Shown here: positions 17,228-25,742 of the stretch, piece by piece
Layout: each line of letters opens with the position of its first letter
Position numbering within the stretch: position 1 is the first letter of the stretch
Assembly: GCF_014698735.1 (NCBI RefSeq)
Contig: NZ_JACJTQ010000052.1
Span: 1-37,941 of the forward strand
Reading direction: 5' to 3'
DNA: 37,941 bases
Source of the DNA: Anabaena catenula FACHB-362
Lineage (GTDB): Bacteria > Cyanobacteriota > Cyanobacteriia > Cyanobacteriales > Nostocaceae
The notes under the pieces: model-generated
Seen by the model: the letters and a program-made list of their open reading frames with translations, nothing else
Database searches by the model: none
What the model was told of the DNA's origin: nothing
Made by a program: the position numbers and the translations under genes

Positions 17228-17869
17228 CTAAACTATTCCAGCTTGAAAAATCTGATTTGCAGTTAAATTTAATTCTGTAAAAGTTTGAGAAATAATCCTG
17301 TCATTTTCTCTAAACTTACTAATCTGATATTCTCCATCAACCAAGTTACAAACAGAGATTGTTGGTTGTTTAGGATTACCAATAAAATTACGTCCACCCA
17401 ACGCGGCATAATCTATAATCCAATATTCAGAAATTCCCATCTCTTCTCTTCGAGACGCTACGCGAACATAATCAGCATATTTCAAATAATAATCATCACG
17501 CCAGTTAATTGATACAATTTCAATTACCAAAGGTATGGATGCACCTAAACTGATAGTTGATTGTTTTTTCCATAATTGTTCGTTGGCTAAATTTGCACGG
17601 TTTAGCACCAACAAATCGGGGAAATAACCAGAATCTTTGCCTTCAGGTCTAACTATAACTTGATTGGGGATACCGTAGGGTAATCCAAGACGTTTGATTT
17701 CAAAAGGAATTTCCACACCCAGAAACCCTTTAACTTCTTCATGATCACCTACTGGTTGTGCCATTTCAACAATATTCCCATTATGTAGTTCATAACGTAC
17801 CCCGGAATTTTCAGGTAGCCAATCAATAAATTCCTCGAAGGTAACAAGTTTAGTTAATGCTTGGGTCAT
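17228..17869 (-). CDS. Uma2 family endonuclease-fold protein
   Basis: The 213-residue Uma2 (DUF820) protein belongs to the PD-(D/E)XK restriction-endonuclease fold and is expanded in cyanobacteria. Visible motifs are the N-terminal TFEEFIDWLPENSGVRYELHN, YFPDLLVL (catalytic Asp), PLVIEIVS (Glu-x-x-Ser form) and GISEYWIIDY. In most relatives ADY is followed directly by an E-x-x-G-I-x-EYW stretch; here VRVASRR (residues 135-141) sits between them and is encoded by a small dispersed repeat. The frame is kept, so the gene may still be functional, but the insert is next to the active-site region. Natural roles of Uma2 proteins are unclear. Confidence 0.88.
   Translation of the reverse strand: MTQALTKLVTFEEFIDWLPENSGVRYELHNGNIVEMAQPVGDHEEVKGFLGVEIPFEIKRLGLPYGIPNQVIVRPEGKDSGYFPDLLVLNRANLANEQLWKKQSTISLGASIPLVIEIVSINWRDDYYLKYADYVRVASRREEMGISEYWIIDYAALGGRNFIGNPKQPTISVCNLVDGEYQISKFRENDRIISQTFTELNLTANQIFQAGIV
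17445..17467. repeat. Small dispersed repeat inside the Uma2 gene
   Basis: This is the reverse complement of 16040-16062 and is read on the minus strand as VRVASRRE. Comparison with the usual Uma2 pattern suggests an in-frame gain of about 21 bp. Confidence 0.88.
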
Positions 17870-17966
17870 GGCTTTTGAGAATTACTGATTATAAATATTT
17901 TATATGTAAATTAAGAGATTTGACAAATAACAATGGAGAGGTAAAATTACGATAAATCTGTGGTAA

Positions 17967-18785
17967 ATGAGTATAAAATCATCTTATTACCATAAAAACC
18001 CTAAAAACACTCACAATTTATCACCAATGTTATCTTTAATTGAGTCTTTAAATCCCTGGTTAGTAGGTGTAGGTTTAAATGCGATTTTGTTGGGGATAGT
18101 GGCGATTATTCCTAAGAAATTGCTCACTCCGGCGGGTATCTTCCATGCTTGGTTATTGGGTGTAATTATTTGGGGAACACTAGGTTGGCCAGGATATCTA
18201 GTGGTAGTGTTTTATTTTATTGTCGGTTCTGGGGTGACGCGTATTGGCATGGCGCAAAAGGAAGCAGCAGGAATTGCAGAAAAGCGTTCTGGTGCTAGGG
18301 GACCAGAAAATGTTTGGGGTTCGGCGTTAATTGCGGCGCTGTGTGCTGTGGGAGTGTTGCTTGTACCTGATTTGAAGTTTTTACTATGTTTGGGCTATGT
18401 AGCGAGTTTCAGCACTAAGCTATCGGACACGACAGCGAGTGAAGTGGGTAAAGCTTATGGTAAGAGTACCTTTTTGATTACGACGCTGCAACCTGTAGCT
18501 AGAGGTACAGAAGGGGCGGTAAGCTTAGAAGGAACTTTAGCGGGTGTTGTCGGCTCAGTGGCGATCGCACTTGTGGCTTGGGGTGTTAATTTAATTGATA
18601 TCTTAGGAATTGCTTGGTGTGTATTAGCGGCATTTATTGCTACAAACCTAGAAAGTGTCATTGGTGCAACATTGCAATCTAAATATACTTGGCTTACCAA
18701 TGAAGTCGTAAACATCATCAACACATTTATCGGTGCGGTTTCTGCTATTAGCCTCGCCTTGATTTGGAAAAGTATATTTGTTTGA
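17967..18785 (+). CDS. DUF92/TIGR00297 membrane protein, VTE6-like
   Basis: The 272-residue protein has about six membrane segments (for example GVGLNAILLGIVAIIP, LVVVFYFIVGSG, LIAALCAVGVLLVP, LAGVVGSVAIALVAWGVN, and a C-terminal AVSAISLALIW) and conserved loops (KRSGARGPENVWGSA, SDTTASEVGKAYGK, RGTEGAVSLEGTLAG). It matches the DUF92 family, which includes the plant and cyanobacterial phytyl-phosphate kinase VTE6 of tocopherol and phytol salvage. An ATG at 18027 would give MLSLIESLNPWLVGVG, the more typical start, so the first 20 residues (17967-18026) may be untranslated. No Shine-Dalgarno decides it. Followed by a terminator at 18814. Confidence 0.88.
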   Translation: MSIKSSYYHKNPKNTHNLSPMLSLIESLNPWLVGVGLNAILLGIVAIIPKKLLTPAGIFHAWLLGVIIWGTLGWPGYLVVVFYFIVGSGVTRIGMAQKEAAGIAEKRSGARGPENVWGSALIAALCAVGVLLVPDLKFLLCLGYVASFSTKLSDTTASEVGKAYGKSTFLITTLQPVARGTEGAVSLEGTLAGVVGSVAIALVAWGVNLIDILGIAWCVLAAFIATNLESVIGATLQSKYTWLTNEVVNIINTFIGAVSAISLALIWKSIFV

Positions 18786-18813
18786 ATTGTTACTAAAACC
18801 TAGTAAAACATTT

Positions 18814-18836
18814 ACAGCATATTTGCTGTTTTTTTT
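18814..18836 (+). terminator. Rho-independent terminator of the DUF92 gene
   Basis: ACAGCA-TATT-TGCTGT forms a 6-bp stem with a 4-nt loop and is followed by seven or more Ts. It lies 29 bp after the stop codon. Confidence 0.8.
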
Positions 18837-19052
18837 ATATTTACTGCCTCAAAACATACTAAATATTATGTCCATGATTACCTTTACTATTGAGAGAATT
18901 CTCGGTAAGTTGGGTTAATTTTATAATTATTTATTTTTTACCTATCTAATTCACAGAATCTTTATCATTATGAACCGTAATTTCCTACGGTTTTATCTAT
19001 TATTCAATAGAAAAGTTGTATAGATTTTTAGTGGTTTCCTCATATTTATTTC

Positions 19053-19811
19053 ATGAAATCTTCATCATTTTTTACTGTTAATGACGAGCAGATTGACCTT
19101 TCTCAAGTAATCAAGTACTTACAAGTCTCTGGTAAACTGAATCAGTTTATTAGTGATGTAATCCGTCAATATGTCATCGAACAAGAACTACAGACACGAA
19201 CAGATATTGATATCAGTCCGGCATTAATTGAACAAACAATTATTGATTTTCGACTGAAAAATCAACTAACTGATCCTCAAAATTTTCAAGACTGGTTAAG
19301 AAATAATGGTAGTGACTACACCACATTTCATGAGTCAGTTATTTTTAGTTTCCAATTAGAAAAACTGAAAGCTTTAGTTGCAGAAGAAAAACTGCCAGAA
19401 CACTTTATTGAACACAAGATTTATTTAGATCGAGTTGTACTCTCTCGGATTATGGTTGATAGCCGAGAACTAGCTGAAGAACTACAAACTCAAATTGAAG
19501 AAGGAAGTAGTTTTGAACAATTAGCAAAAGAGTATTCATTGGCAGATGAACGAATTTTCAACGGGATGATGGGACCAATTAGTCGGGGGAGTTTACCCGA
19601 TGTTTTGCGGGCGGCTATAGATGCTGCAAATCCTGGACAAATGACAGGAGTGATAGAACTTGAAGGGCGTTTCAGTTTGTTTAGAGTAGAACAATTTCTG
19701 CCCGCATCTTTAGAAGATACTCAACTAAAAAAATCACTCGAAAATGAGTTATTTGATAAATGGCTAGGGTCGAAAATTCAAAATCTGACAGTAAAATTAC
19801 AAGTGAGCTAA
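19053..19811 (+). CDS. Parvulin-type peptidylprolyl isomerase, SurA-like
   Basis: The 252-residue protein has an N-terminal helical SurA-like chaperone region (about 10-120; VIRQYVIEQELQTRTDIDISP) and a parvulin-like PPIase domain (about 135-225; SFEQLAKEYSLADERIFNGMMGPISRGSLPDVLR and GVIELEGRFSLFRVEQFLP). It has no signal peptide, which is unusual for SurA-like chaperones and suggests a cytoplasmic role. It overlaps the start of the ABC exporter gene by 52 bp, so the two are translationally coupled. Such isomerase plus peptidase-domain ABC exporter pairs occur in cyanobacterial peptide/protein export loci. Confidence 0.85.
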   Translation: MKSSSFFTVNDEQIDLSQVIKYLQVSGKLNQFISDVIRQYVIEQELQTRTDIDISPALIEQTIIDFRLKNQLTDPQNFQDWLRNNGSDYTTFHESVIFSFQLEKLKALVAEEKLPEHFIEHKIYLDRVVLSRIMVDSRELAEELQTQIEEGSSFEQLAKEYSLADERIFNGMMGPISRGSLPDVLRAAIDAANPGQMTGVIELEGRFSLFRVEQFLPASLEDTQLKKSLENELFDKWLGSKIQNLTVKLQVS

Positions 19812-22435
19812 AAATTCTGGATAATAACTCTTTACAAGCAAATGTGGTAGATTCTTTACCCTGGAATCAACCACCACTATCCTGGCTTACAGATGTACAA
19901 AAAACCCAATTAAAAAATCAGTCAGAAATCCGTGAATACAAACTTGGGGAGAAAATTTGGTCACAAGAATTAGGAGGTTATCAGTTTTTTATTGTTACTG
20001 GTAAAGTCCGCTTACGCACCGAAGATGTCAGCCAACCTGTAGCAATTTTACAGAAAGGAGATTGGTTTGGCGATTGTCAAAAGATATTCGCTGATTGTAA
20101 AGCTGTAGCTGCTAGTAAGGAAGTGGTAATTGTGTGTTGGAATTCAGCACTGTGGGCAAAGTTTTCCACTTCTCAAATTGATGAATTTTGGAATTTGACA
20201 GGTGATATAAAAGGTGACAGGGAACAGGTAATAGGTGACAGAGGAGAGGAAGCAAATTATTATCCTTCTTCTTCACCTTCTTCACCTTCTTTACTGTCAC
20301 CTGTCACCTGTCACCTGTCACCTTCTTATCCTTTTGTCGCGAGTGGGAATACTGGTGCGGCTTGTTTAACAATGGTGGCGCAACATTTAAATAATGCTGT
20401 ACAACTGGAATGGGTGCAACGTCAACTCCGAGGACAACGCCCCAAAAATCTAGTTGAAGCAGCAGAAAAAGTAGGGTTAGTTTTGCGCCGCGTGCAGGTA
20501 AGTTGGGGTGAATTACGACAGTTATCATTTCCAGCTTTGTTGGAGTGGAAATCTGAATCTATCAGTAGTTGGGTTGTAGCTTATGGGATGAAAGGTAATT
20601 GTTTAATTATTGCCAATCCTCTCAATTTTGAATGTGAATATTTAACCCAATCAGTAGTAGAATCCTGCTGGGATGGTAAATTATGGCAAGCAGAACTGGT
20701 TTCCAAACAAGAAAAATTTAACCTTTCTTGGTTCACTCCCGCAGTTTGGAAATATCGAGTTTTGTTAGGTGAAGTATTGCTGGCTTCCTTTACTTTGCAA
20801 TTGTTGGGGTTAACGACACCGTTAATTACCCAAGTCATCATTGATAAAGTGATGGTACAGGAGAGTTTAGCCACTCTCGACGTAATGGCGATCGCACTTT
20901 TGTTGGTTGCTATATTTGAATCTATCCTGGGTATGCTGCGGCTATTCATCTTTACGCACACAGCACGGCGTTTAGATTTGAGTTTATCGGCTCAACTTTT
21001 TCGCCATTTGATGCGTTTACCCTTGGCTTATTTTGAGTCAAGGAGAGTGGGAGATACAATCGCTAGAGTTCAGGAATTAGAACAAATTCGCCAATTCCTG
21101 ACAGGTACAGCTTTAACAGTTATTCTCGATAGCATCTTTGCGGTGGTGTACTTGGGATTGATGTTTTATTACAACATTCCCCTTACCTTTGTGGCGTTAG
21201 CAGTATTACCCTTATTTGCGACTTTGACAATTGTCGCTACACCGATTTTGCGGAATTGGTTAAATGAAACTTTCAACCGCAGTGCTGACAGTCAATCATT
21301 TTTGGTAGAGACAGTCACGGGTATACATTCAGTTAAAGCCCACGCCGCAGAACCAGTAGCTAGAGAACGTTGGGAAGGCTTATTTGCTCGCTTTATTCGC
21401 ACCAGTTTTAAAGCTTCCACAACATCTAATATTAGCAGTAATATTGGTGACTTTCTCACTAATTTTTCTACATTGCTAATCCTTTGGTTTGGGGCAAAAT
21501 TAGTAATTGATCATCAACTCACAGTTGGTCAATTAATCGCCTTTCAAATGTTATCAGGTAGAGTTACTGGACCACTTTTACGCCTAGTGCAATTGTGGCA
21601 AAATCTCCAACAAGTTCTACTATCTGTAGACCGCATTGGTGATATTCTCAACGCCGCCCCAGAAACCGAAGCGGGAACAGGTTTAGTATTACCACCACTT
21701 AAAGGTGAAGTTAGTTTTGAGCAAGTATTTTTCCGCTACAATTCTAATACAGAACCGGTATTAAAAGGAATTTCTTTTAATGTCGAACCTGGACAATTTG
21801 TAGGAATTGTCGGACGTAGCGGTTCTGGAAAAAGTACCCTTTCCAAAATTTTGCAACGCCTTTATCAAATTGAATCAGGCCGCATTCTCATTGATGGTTT
21901 TGATATCAAAAGTGCTGATTTAGCATCTTTGCGACAACAAATCGGCGTAGTTCTCCAAGAAGACTTTTTATTTAATGGTTCTATCTTGGAAAACATCAGT
22001 TTAGGAAATCCAGATATTACTGCTGAACAAGTTGTAGAAGCTGCGAGATTAGCCGTAGCCCATGATTTCATCAGTCAATTACCTTACGGTTATGAAAATA
22101 ATGTTGGTGAAAGAGGTACTGCTTTATCTGGTGGACAAAGACAACGTATAGCTTTAGCCCGATTGTTTCTTTCTGCTGCACCAATTTTGATTTTAGATGA
22201 AGCTACCAGCGCTTTAGATAGTGAAACCGAACAGCAAGTATTACAAAACCTGCAAAAAGTTTCTGCTAACCGCACTGTGTTTTTAATTGCTCACCGTTTC
22301 GCACCTTTGAAACGTGCTGATTTAATATTAGTAATGGAAAAAGGTGTAATTGCAGAACAGGGTACACACGCGGAGTTATTAAAACAAAAGGGTTTGTACT
22401 GGTCACTTTATCAACGACAGCAGGCGAATATTTAA
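19760..22435 (+). CDS. ABC exporter with cNMP-binding-like and degenerate C39 domains
   Basis: The 891-residue protein has, in order, a cyclic-nucleotide-binding-like beta-barrel (about 45-140), a low-complexity linker encoded by CTGTCAC repeats (150-188), a C39 peptidase-like domain (about 190-310), a six-helix ABC transmembrane domain (about 330-610) and an ABC ATPase (about 640-890; Walker A GRSGSGKST, signature LSGGQRQR, Walker B ILILDEATSALD). The C39 catalytic Cys (usually D-C-G-x-A-C) is Thr in GNTGAACL, the His site is Ser/Trp (ISSWVV) and the Asp site Asn (IIANP), so it should bind but not cleave substrate, as in HlyB-type exporters. No HlyD-type adaptor gene is in the window. An RTX-type protein at 29000-30505 is a speculative cargo. 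ATG start at 19760 overlaps the isomerase gene. Confidence 0.92.
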   Translation: MARVENSKSDSKITSELKILDNNSLQANVVDSLPWNQPPLSWLTDVQKTQLKNQSEIREYKLGEKIWSQELGGYQFFIVTGKVRLRTEDVSQPVAILQKGDWFGDCQKIFADCKAVAASKEVVIVCWNSALWAKFSTSQIDEFWNLTGDIKGDREQVIGDRGEEANYYPSSSPSSPSLLSPVTCHLSPSYPFVASGNTGAACLTMVAQHLNNAVQLEWVQRQLRGQRPKNLVEAAEKVGLVLRRVQVSWGELRQLSFPALLEWKSESISSWVVAYGMKGNCLIIANPLNFECEYLTQSVVESCWDGKLWQAELVSKQEKFNLSWFTPAVWKYRVLLGEVLLASFTLQLLGLTTPLITQVIIDKVMVQESLATLDVMAIALLLVAIFESILGMLRLFIFTHTARRLDLSLSAQLFRHLMRLPLAYFESRRVGDTIARVQELEQIRQFLTGTALTVILDSIFAVVYLGLMFYYNIPLTFVALAVLPLFATLTIVATPILRNWLNETFNRSADSQSFLVETVTGIHSVKAHAAEPVARERWEGLFARFIRTSFKASTTSNISSNIGDFLTNFSTLLILWFGAKLVIDHQLTVGQLIAFQMLSGRVTGPLLRLVQLWQNLQQVLLSVDRIGDILNAAPETEAGTGLVLPPLKGEVSFEQVFFRYNSNTEPVLKGISFNVEPGQFVGIVGRSGSGKSTLSKILQRLYQIESGRILIDGFDIKSADLASLRQQIGVVLQEDFLFNGSILENISLGNPDITAEQVVEAARLAVAHDFISQLPYGYENNVGERGTALSGGQRQRIALARLFLSAAPILILDEATSALDSETEQQVLQNLQKVSANRTVFLIAHRFAPLKRADLILVMEKGVIAEQGTHAELLKQKGLYWSLYQRQQANI
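20213..20322. repeat. CTGTCAC heptamer repeat inside the ABC exporter gene
   Basis: GGTGACAG occurs at 20213-20220 and 20234-20241, and four tandem CTGTCAC units at 20294-20321, giving inverted arms around a Ser/Pro-coding TTCTTCACC tract. The block encodes residues of about 150-188 of the exporter and keeps the reading frame. Confidence 0.85.
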
Positions 22436-22503
22436 GAGGATGTTTTAAAGATTGATGCTATTGCTCAAAAACTTTTATATCCCCTAAATTCACGCCAGTT
22501 TGA

Positions 22504-22522
22504 AGGCGGGAAAAACCCGCCT
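22504..22522. terminator. Hairpin between convergent ABC and catalase-related genes
   Basis: AGGCGGG-AAAAA-CCCGCCT forms a strong 7-bp GC stem without a long T run, in the 208-bp spacer of two convergent genes. It belongs to a common cyanobacterial repeat and may serve as a terminator for both genes. Confidence 0.55.
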
Positions 22523-22643
22523 CTACAGAGTTATGAAAACCACTATCATTCAATCACTTAACTTCTGAATTCATGGATTTCATCATTCTGTGCAACTCCA
22601 CATAAAATTGCTATTTCTTAGGTTCTTAAATTGCTGATAAAAA

Positions 22644-23825
22644 TCAGACAGTGGGTTCCTGGTATTCGACTCCTCGTTTACTATGACGGGAATCAGCAAC
22701 AATAGGATAAACAATGCTGCGTAACCGATTAATCGCACCGATAGGACGATGCACTGCTAGACCATTCCCTGGAGAAAAACTGAGATTTTCCCCAAAGTCA
22801 TTTTCTAGGGGAGAATCAACCTGCTGATGCTTAACTGTCAGACGACCAATTGTAAAGAAGGGTGATTCTTCTTCATTCCAAGGAATGGTGGTATCATCAA
22901 TGGACATTTCTGGTTTAGTTTGAAATTGGATTTGAAAATCCCAAGTATACTCAGCATCAGGCTTTGCTAAAGCTTGAATGATATCCTCCCGGTAGTAGTT
23001 ATCCTCTGAACCTAAAGCTTTGGCTTTTCTTAGTTCACTTTCTGGTCTGGACTCAAGAGGAAGTGGTTGATGAGGTGGTTGACTGGAAACTGGAGTAAAT
23101 GCATATTTAATCACAACTGGATATTCCACAGGAACTCGACCTGGTTTGTAGGGATCAAAATCAGATTTGAGTCCTATGGAATACGCCGAAGCACTCCAAT
23201 AGCGTTCTATCAGCAAAGTCTTGGGAAACCGTTTGAAACTAGTTTTTAAAAGATTGAATTCGTAGGGATGCAAGTTTAGCCATAAAAGCACTAGCAACTT
23301 AAAAAGTGGAAACAACCCTGCTCGATAAATCGCCAAGAAAAAGCCGTAGAAGTCTTTAATGGTTCTCACAAAAAAGAGTTCTGTATTGTGGACAATAATA
23401 TCTTGGGTTTTTAACTCGTGACTTTGTGGTAGTCGTTCTCCTTCTACCCCTATGACTTTGACAGCCATAGAGCGCGTATCTCCTTCATAATCACCCTTGA
23501 CTGAGAACGCACCACTTGCAAATCGTAGCCAAACTGGATATTGTTTCGGTTGGGCAAATAAACCTTGTTTTAGGGAAATTGCTTGCAGTTGAGCTTCAGT
23601 TAATGAGGCGTGTTTGCTCAATTCTTGCTTAATTGCTGCTTCATTAAAGTCAAAGATTTCTAGAGTACCTTGAACAGCCGCGTGGGTTTTTGAGTGAGTA
23701 TCTCTCTTGGCAATTTTTTTCTTTTCACCTCCGTAGAGGTTGTCCATGTTCTTTTTGACTAGCTCACTCATGAGAGCGCAATATTTTGCTTCGTCTTTTT
23801 CTGGGTATTCGGTAAATAGTTTCAT
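22644..23825 (-). CDS. Catalase-related heme protein, likely fatty-acid hydroperoxide lyase
   Basis: The 393-residue protein belongs to the minimal catalase-related heme proteins that include coral allene oxide synthase. Distal side residues are Thr47-His48 (SKTHAAVQG) and Asn147 (DIIVHNTELFFV). The Thr before His is the state seen in allene oxide synthase-like members, where true catalases have Val. The proximal heme ligand is Tyr373 in R-x3-Y (RSIVY). It follows the cyclooxygenase-like gene by 81 bp on the same strand. I recall that in Nostoc punctiforme such a pair consists of a linoleate 10S-dioxygenase and a catalase-related 10S-hydroperoxide lyase (Brash and colleagues 2014), so I infer the same role here. 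The exact product is unverified. Confidence 0.85.
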   Translation of the reverse strand: MKLFTEYPEKDEAKYCALMSELVKKNMDNLYGGEKKKIAKRDTHSKTHAAVQGTLEIFDFNEAAIKQELSKHASLTEAQLQAISLKQGLFAQPKQYPVWLRFASGAFSVKGDYEGDTRSMAVKVIGVEGERLPQSHELKTQDIIVHNTELFFVRTIKDFYGFFLAIYRAGLFPLFKLLVLLWLNLHPYEFNLLKTSFKRFPKTLLIERYWSASAYSIGLKSDFDPYKPGRVPVEYPVVIKYAFTPVSSQPPHQPLPLESRPESELRKAKALGSEDNYYREDIIQALAKPDAEYTWDFQIQFQTKPEMSIDDTTIPWNEEESPFFTIGRLTVKHQQVDSPLENDFGENLSFSPGNGLAVHRPIGAINRLRSIVYPIVADSRHSKRGVEYQEPTV

Positions 23826-23853
23826 GTTTTCACCAGTAAATGTCAGAATTGTG

Positions 23854-23881
23854 GCGATCGCTTGTTTGCAAGAGCGATCGC
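23854..23881. repeat. Inverted pair of HIP1 sites
   Basis: GCGATCGCT and AGCGATCGC flank a 10-nt spacer, forming a 9-bp stem in the leader of the catalase-related gene. HIP1 octamers are frequent in these genomes; here they form a hairpin between the two co-oriented genes. Confidence 0.7.
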
Positions 23882-23906
23882 ACTAAAAGCGGATACGGAA
23901 TATCTC

Positions 23907-25535
23907 CTAGAGATCAAAAGTAACTTTGTACTTCTTGTCTGATGGAGGAACGTTACGATTCACTAAATCTGAGACAGTGTTGGTATTTTGAAGAATTTCC
24001 CAACCCACAGGAGAAAAAGTCTCTTTATTGAAAATATTGGGTGATAGTAAAGGATTCGTTAGTGCCTGAGAGAAGGCATCAATCCCAATTAAGCGGGCAA
24101 CTAAGGAAGGGATAGTTGAATTTTGCCGCCCATCCTCAGCGTAGAGTCCCACAAAGAACTCAATCTTATCAACATGACCATATAATTCTTTGAGTTTCTC
24201 TTGAGCAAATTCATTACCAGTAATTTGCTCAAACCTCGTCACTCTAGGGAAACCACACATTTGGCGATAATCATTGTAGCTTGCTAATTGCAGTTGCCGT
24301 CCCAGTTTAATTGAGGGTAACTCGGTTAACTCAACCAATATATCAGGGGTATTGAATAAACCAATTTTTGTCCCTGGTTGAGAACAAGTTTCTTCCATCA
24401 ATGCCCCTAAACCTTTGTCAATAAACAGCTTATTGTTCCAGAGAGATTTAGCAATATGCATTGGTTGACCATCATAGTTAAAGGTTTCTGGAATCGCACT
24501 ATGCCAGCGATAAACAAAGTCAAACTCAATCGCCATATGATTGGGACGGTGCCAACTTTCTTTAGTAAAAGCTTCAGGATCAGCAAATAACTTAAAGTGA
24601 TAAGGAGTGATGTGGTTAATGTACTCTTCCATGATGATTTTGAGAATTATCGCCATGAGAATATTTCTCGATGTTTGGAAGAGGCGTTCATCATCCCAAT
24701 CTGGATAATTGCTGGCTAAGACATCACAAAGACGATTATGTTCCCGAAGACAGAGAGTATTGAGCATGACATAGCCAATTTGCACATTGGCTCGTTCTAC
24801 TCCCATCGCAAACATATATTGTTTTTTATCTACGGGCTGTCTTTTCTCATCATTGATAGGTTCATAAAGTCCTTCAAATTGAGGGTCAGCTATACCTTGT
24901 TCTGCATCAGCATAATAAAATAAGGGATAATCTTCTTCTACCCCATCTTGGCGTTTAAGTTTTTGAGTTTTTAATTTACCTCCTTGAAAACTTCTTAAAA
25001 GATGTGTTTGTTTCCTGGTTAAACCATAGACATTACACAAATCAATTTCATGGTTGGAAGTATTTTTTAATTTGTTGTGGTGATCAAGACGGAGAAAACT
25101 ATCAGTAAACCACTGCACCCAATAGGGAAACAGCATAGTTGATTTGTTAGAATAAATTGTTTTACCATCTCTTTTACGGAACAAAACAGCCAAGTCTTCA
25201 ACTTTAGGTAAATTACCTTCAGAGTTTAACTTTGGATCGGGTGGTAGATGTCTTCCTGTATAAGTGCGATCATTGAGGGATTCCCAGGAAGTATAAGTAT
25301 CGGTTTTTTTAGGAATGTTAGTACCAGGAATATGCTCATCTAAGGTCATCGTACTGTAGGGATTAGGACGAGTAGGAATTTTGTAGATGAGACTATTAAG
25401 CAGAGCTTTGTTAACTTTACGTTTTAGAGATTCATTGCTTTGAAGAAGTTCCCAAATGCCTTTAAAGTTTGTTAAAACAAATGTCTGAAGCTTGTTATTC
25501 AACCCATCTTTAGATGTGTCTCTTTTTGCAGTCAT
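23907..25535 (-). CDS. Cyclooxygenase-like heme fatty-acid dioxygenase (linoleate 10S-DOX-like)
   Basis: The 542-residue protein is strikingly similar to animal prostaglandin H synthases over its catalytic core. Matches include LREHNRLCDVL (263-273), LFQTSRNILM and KIIMEEYI, FVYRWHSAIPETF with Tyr342 (the catalytic Tyr) and His345 (proximal heme ligand), and the C-terminal FSQALTNPLLSP with Ser489 at about the aspirin-acetylated Ser position. The distal motif reads VQWFTDSF (139-147): Gln141 is kept but the distal His is Asp145, so peroxidase activity should be weak or absent. No EGF or membrane-binding domain is present. By homology to the Nostoc enzyme this oxygenates unsaturated C18 fatty acids (inferred linoleate 10S-hydroperoxide). 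Confidence 0.9.
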   Translation of the reverse strand: MTAKRDTSKDGLNNKLQTFVLTNFKGIWELLQSNESLKRKVNKALLNSLIYKIPTRPNPYSTMTLDEHIPGTNIPKKTDTYTSWESLNDRTYTGRHLPPDPKLNSEGNLPKVEDLAVLFRKRDGKTIYSNKSTMLFPYWVQWFTDSFLRLDHHNKLKNTSNHEIDLCNVYGLTRKQTHLLRSFQGGKLKTQKLKRQDGVEEDYPLFYYADAEQGIADPQFEGLYEPINDEKRQPVDKKQYMFAMGVERANVQIGYVMLNTLCLREHNRLCDVLASNYPDWDDERLFQTSRNILMAIILKIIMEEYINHITPYHFKLFADPEAFTKESWHRPNHMAIEFDFVYRWHSAIPETFNYDGQPMHIAKSLWNNKLFIDKGLGALMEETCSQPGTKIGLFNTPDILVELTELPSIKLGRQLQLASYNDYRQMCGFPRVTRFEQITGNEFAQEKLKELYGHVDKIEFFVGLYAEDGRQNSTIPSLVARLIGIDAFSQALTNPLLSPNIFNKETFSPVGWEILQNTNTVSDLVNRNVPPSDKKYKVTFDL

Positions 25536-25742
25536 AATTATTTTTACCTTTTTTTAAAACTGACGTATTCAATTTACACTGAATTCTCTGATTTTAGGAA
25601 GTCGGCGTTAAAAAATCCACCTATGTGAGACAATGTAAATTCCTCGAATGCCTTATAAATAAGTCATTTCAGAGTTTTTACAAAACTAAACATACATTGG
25701 TTTTATCGTGCCGACTTACTTACTTACCTAAGTTCATTCAAC

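Noticed and set aside
19760-22435. Naming the ABC exporter HetC
   Set aside because: It shares domain types, but hetP is not downstream and the length differs; the family is large in Nostocales.
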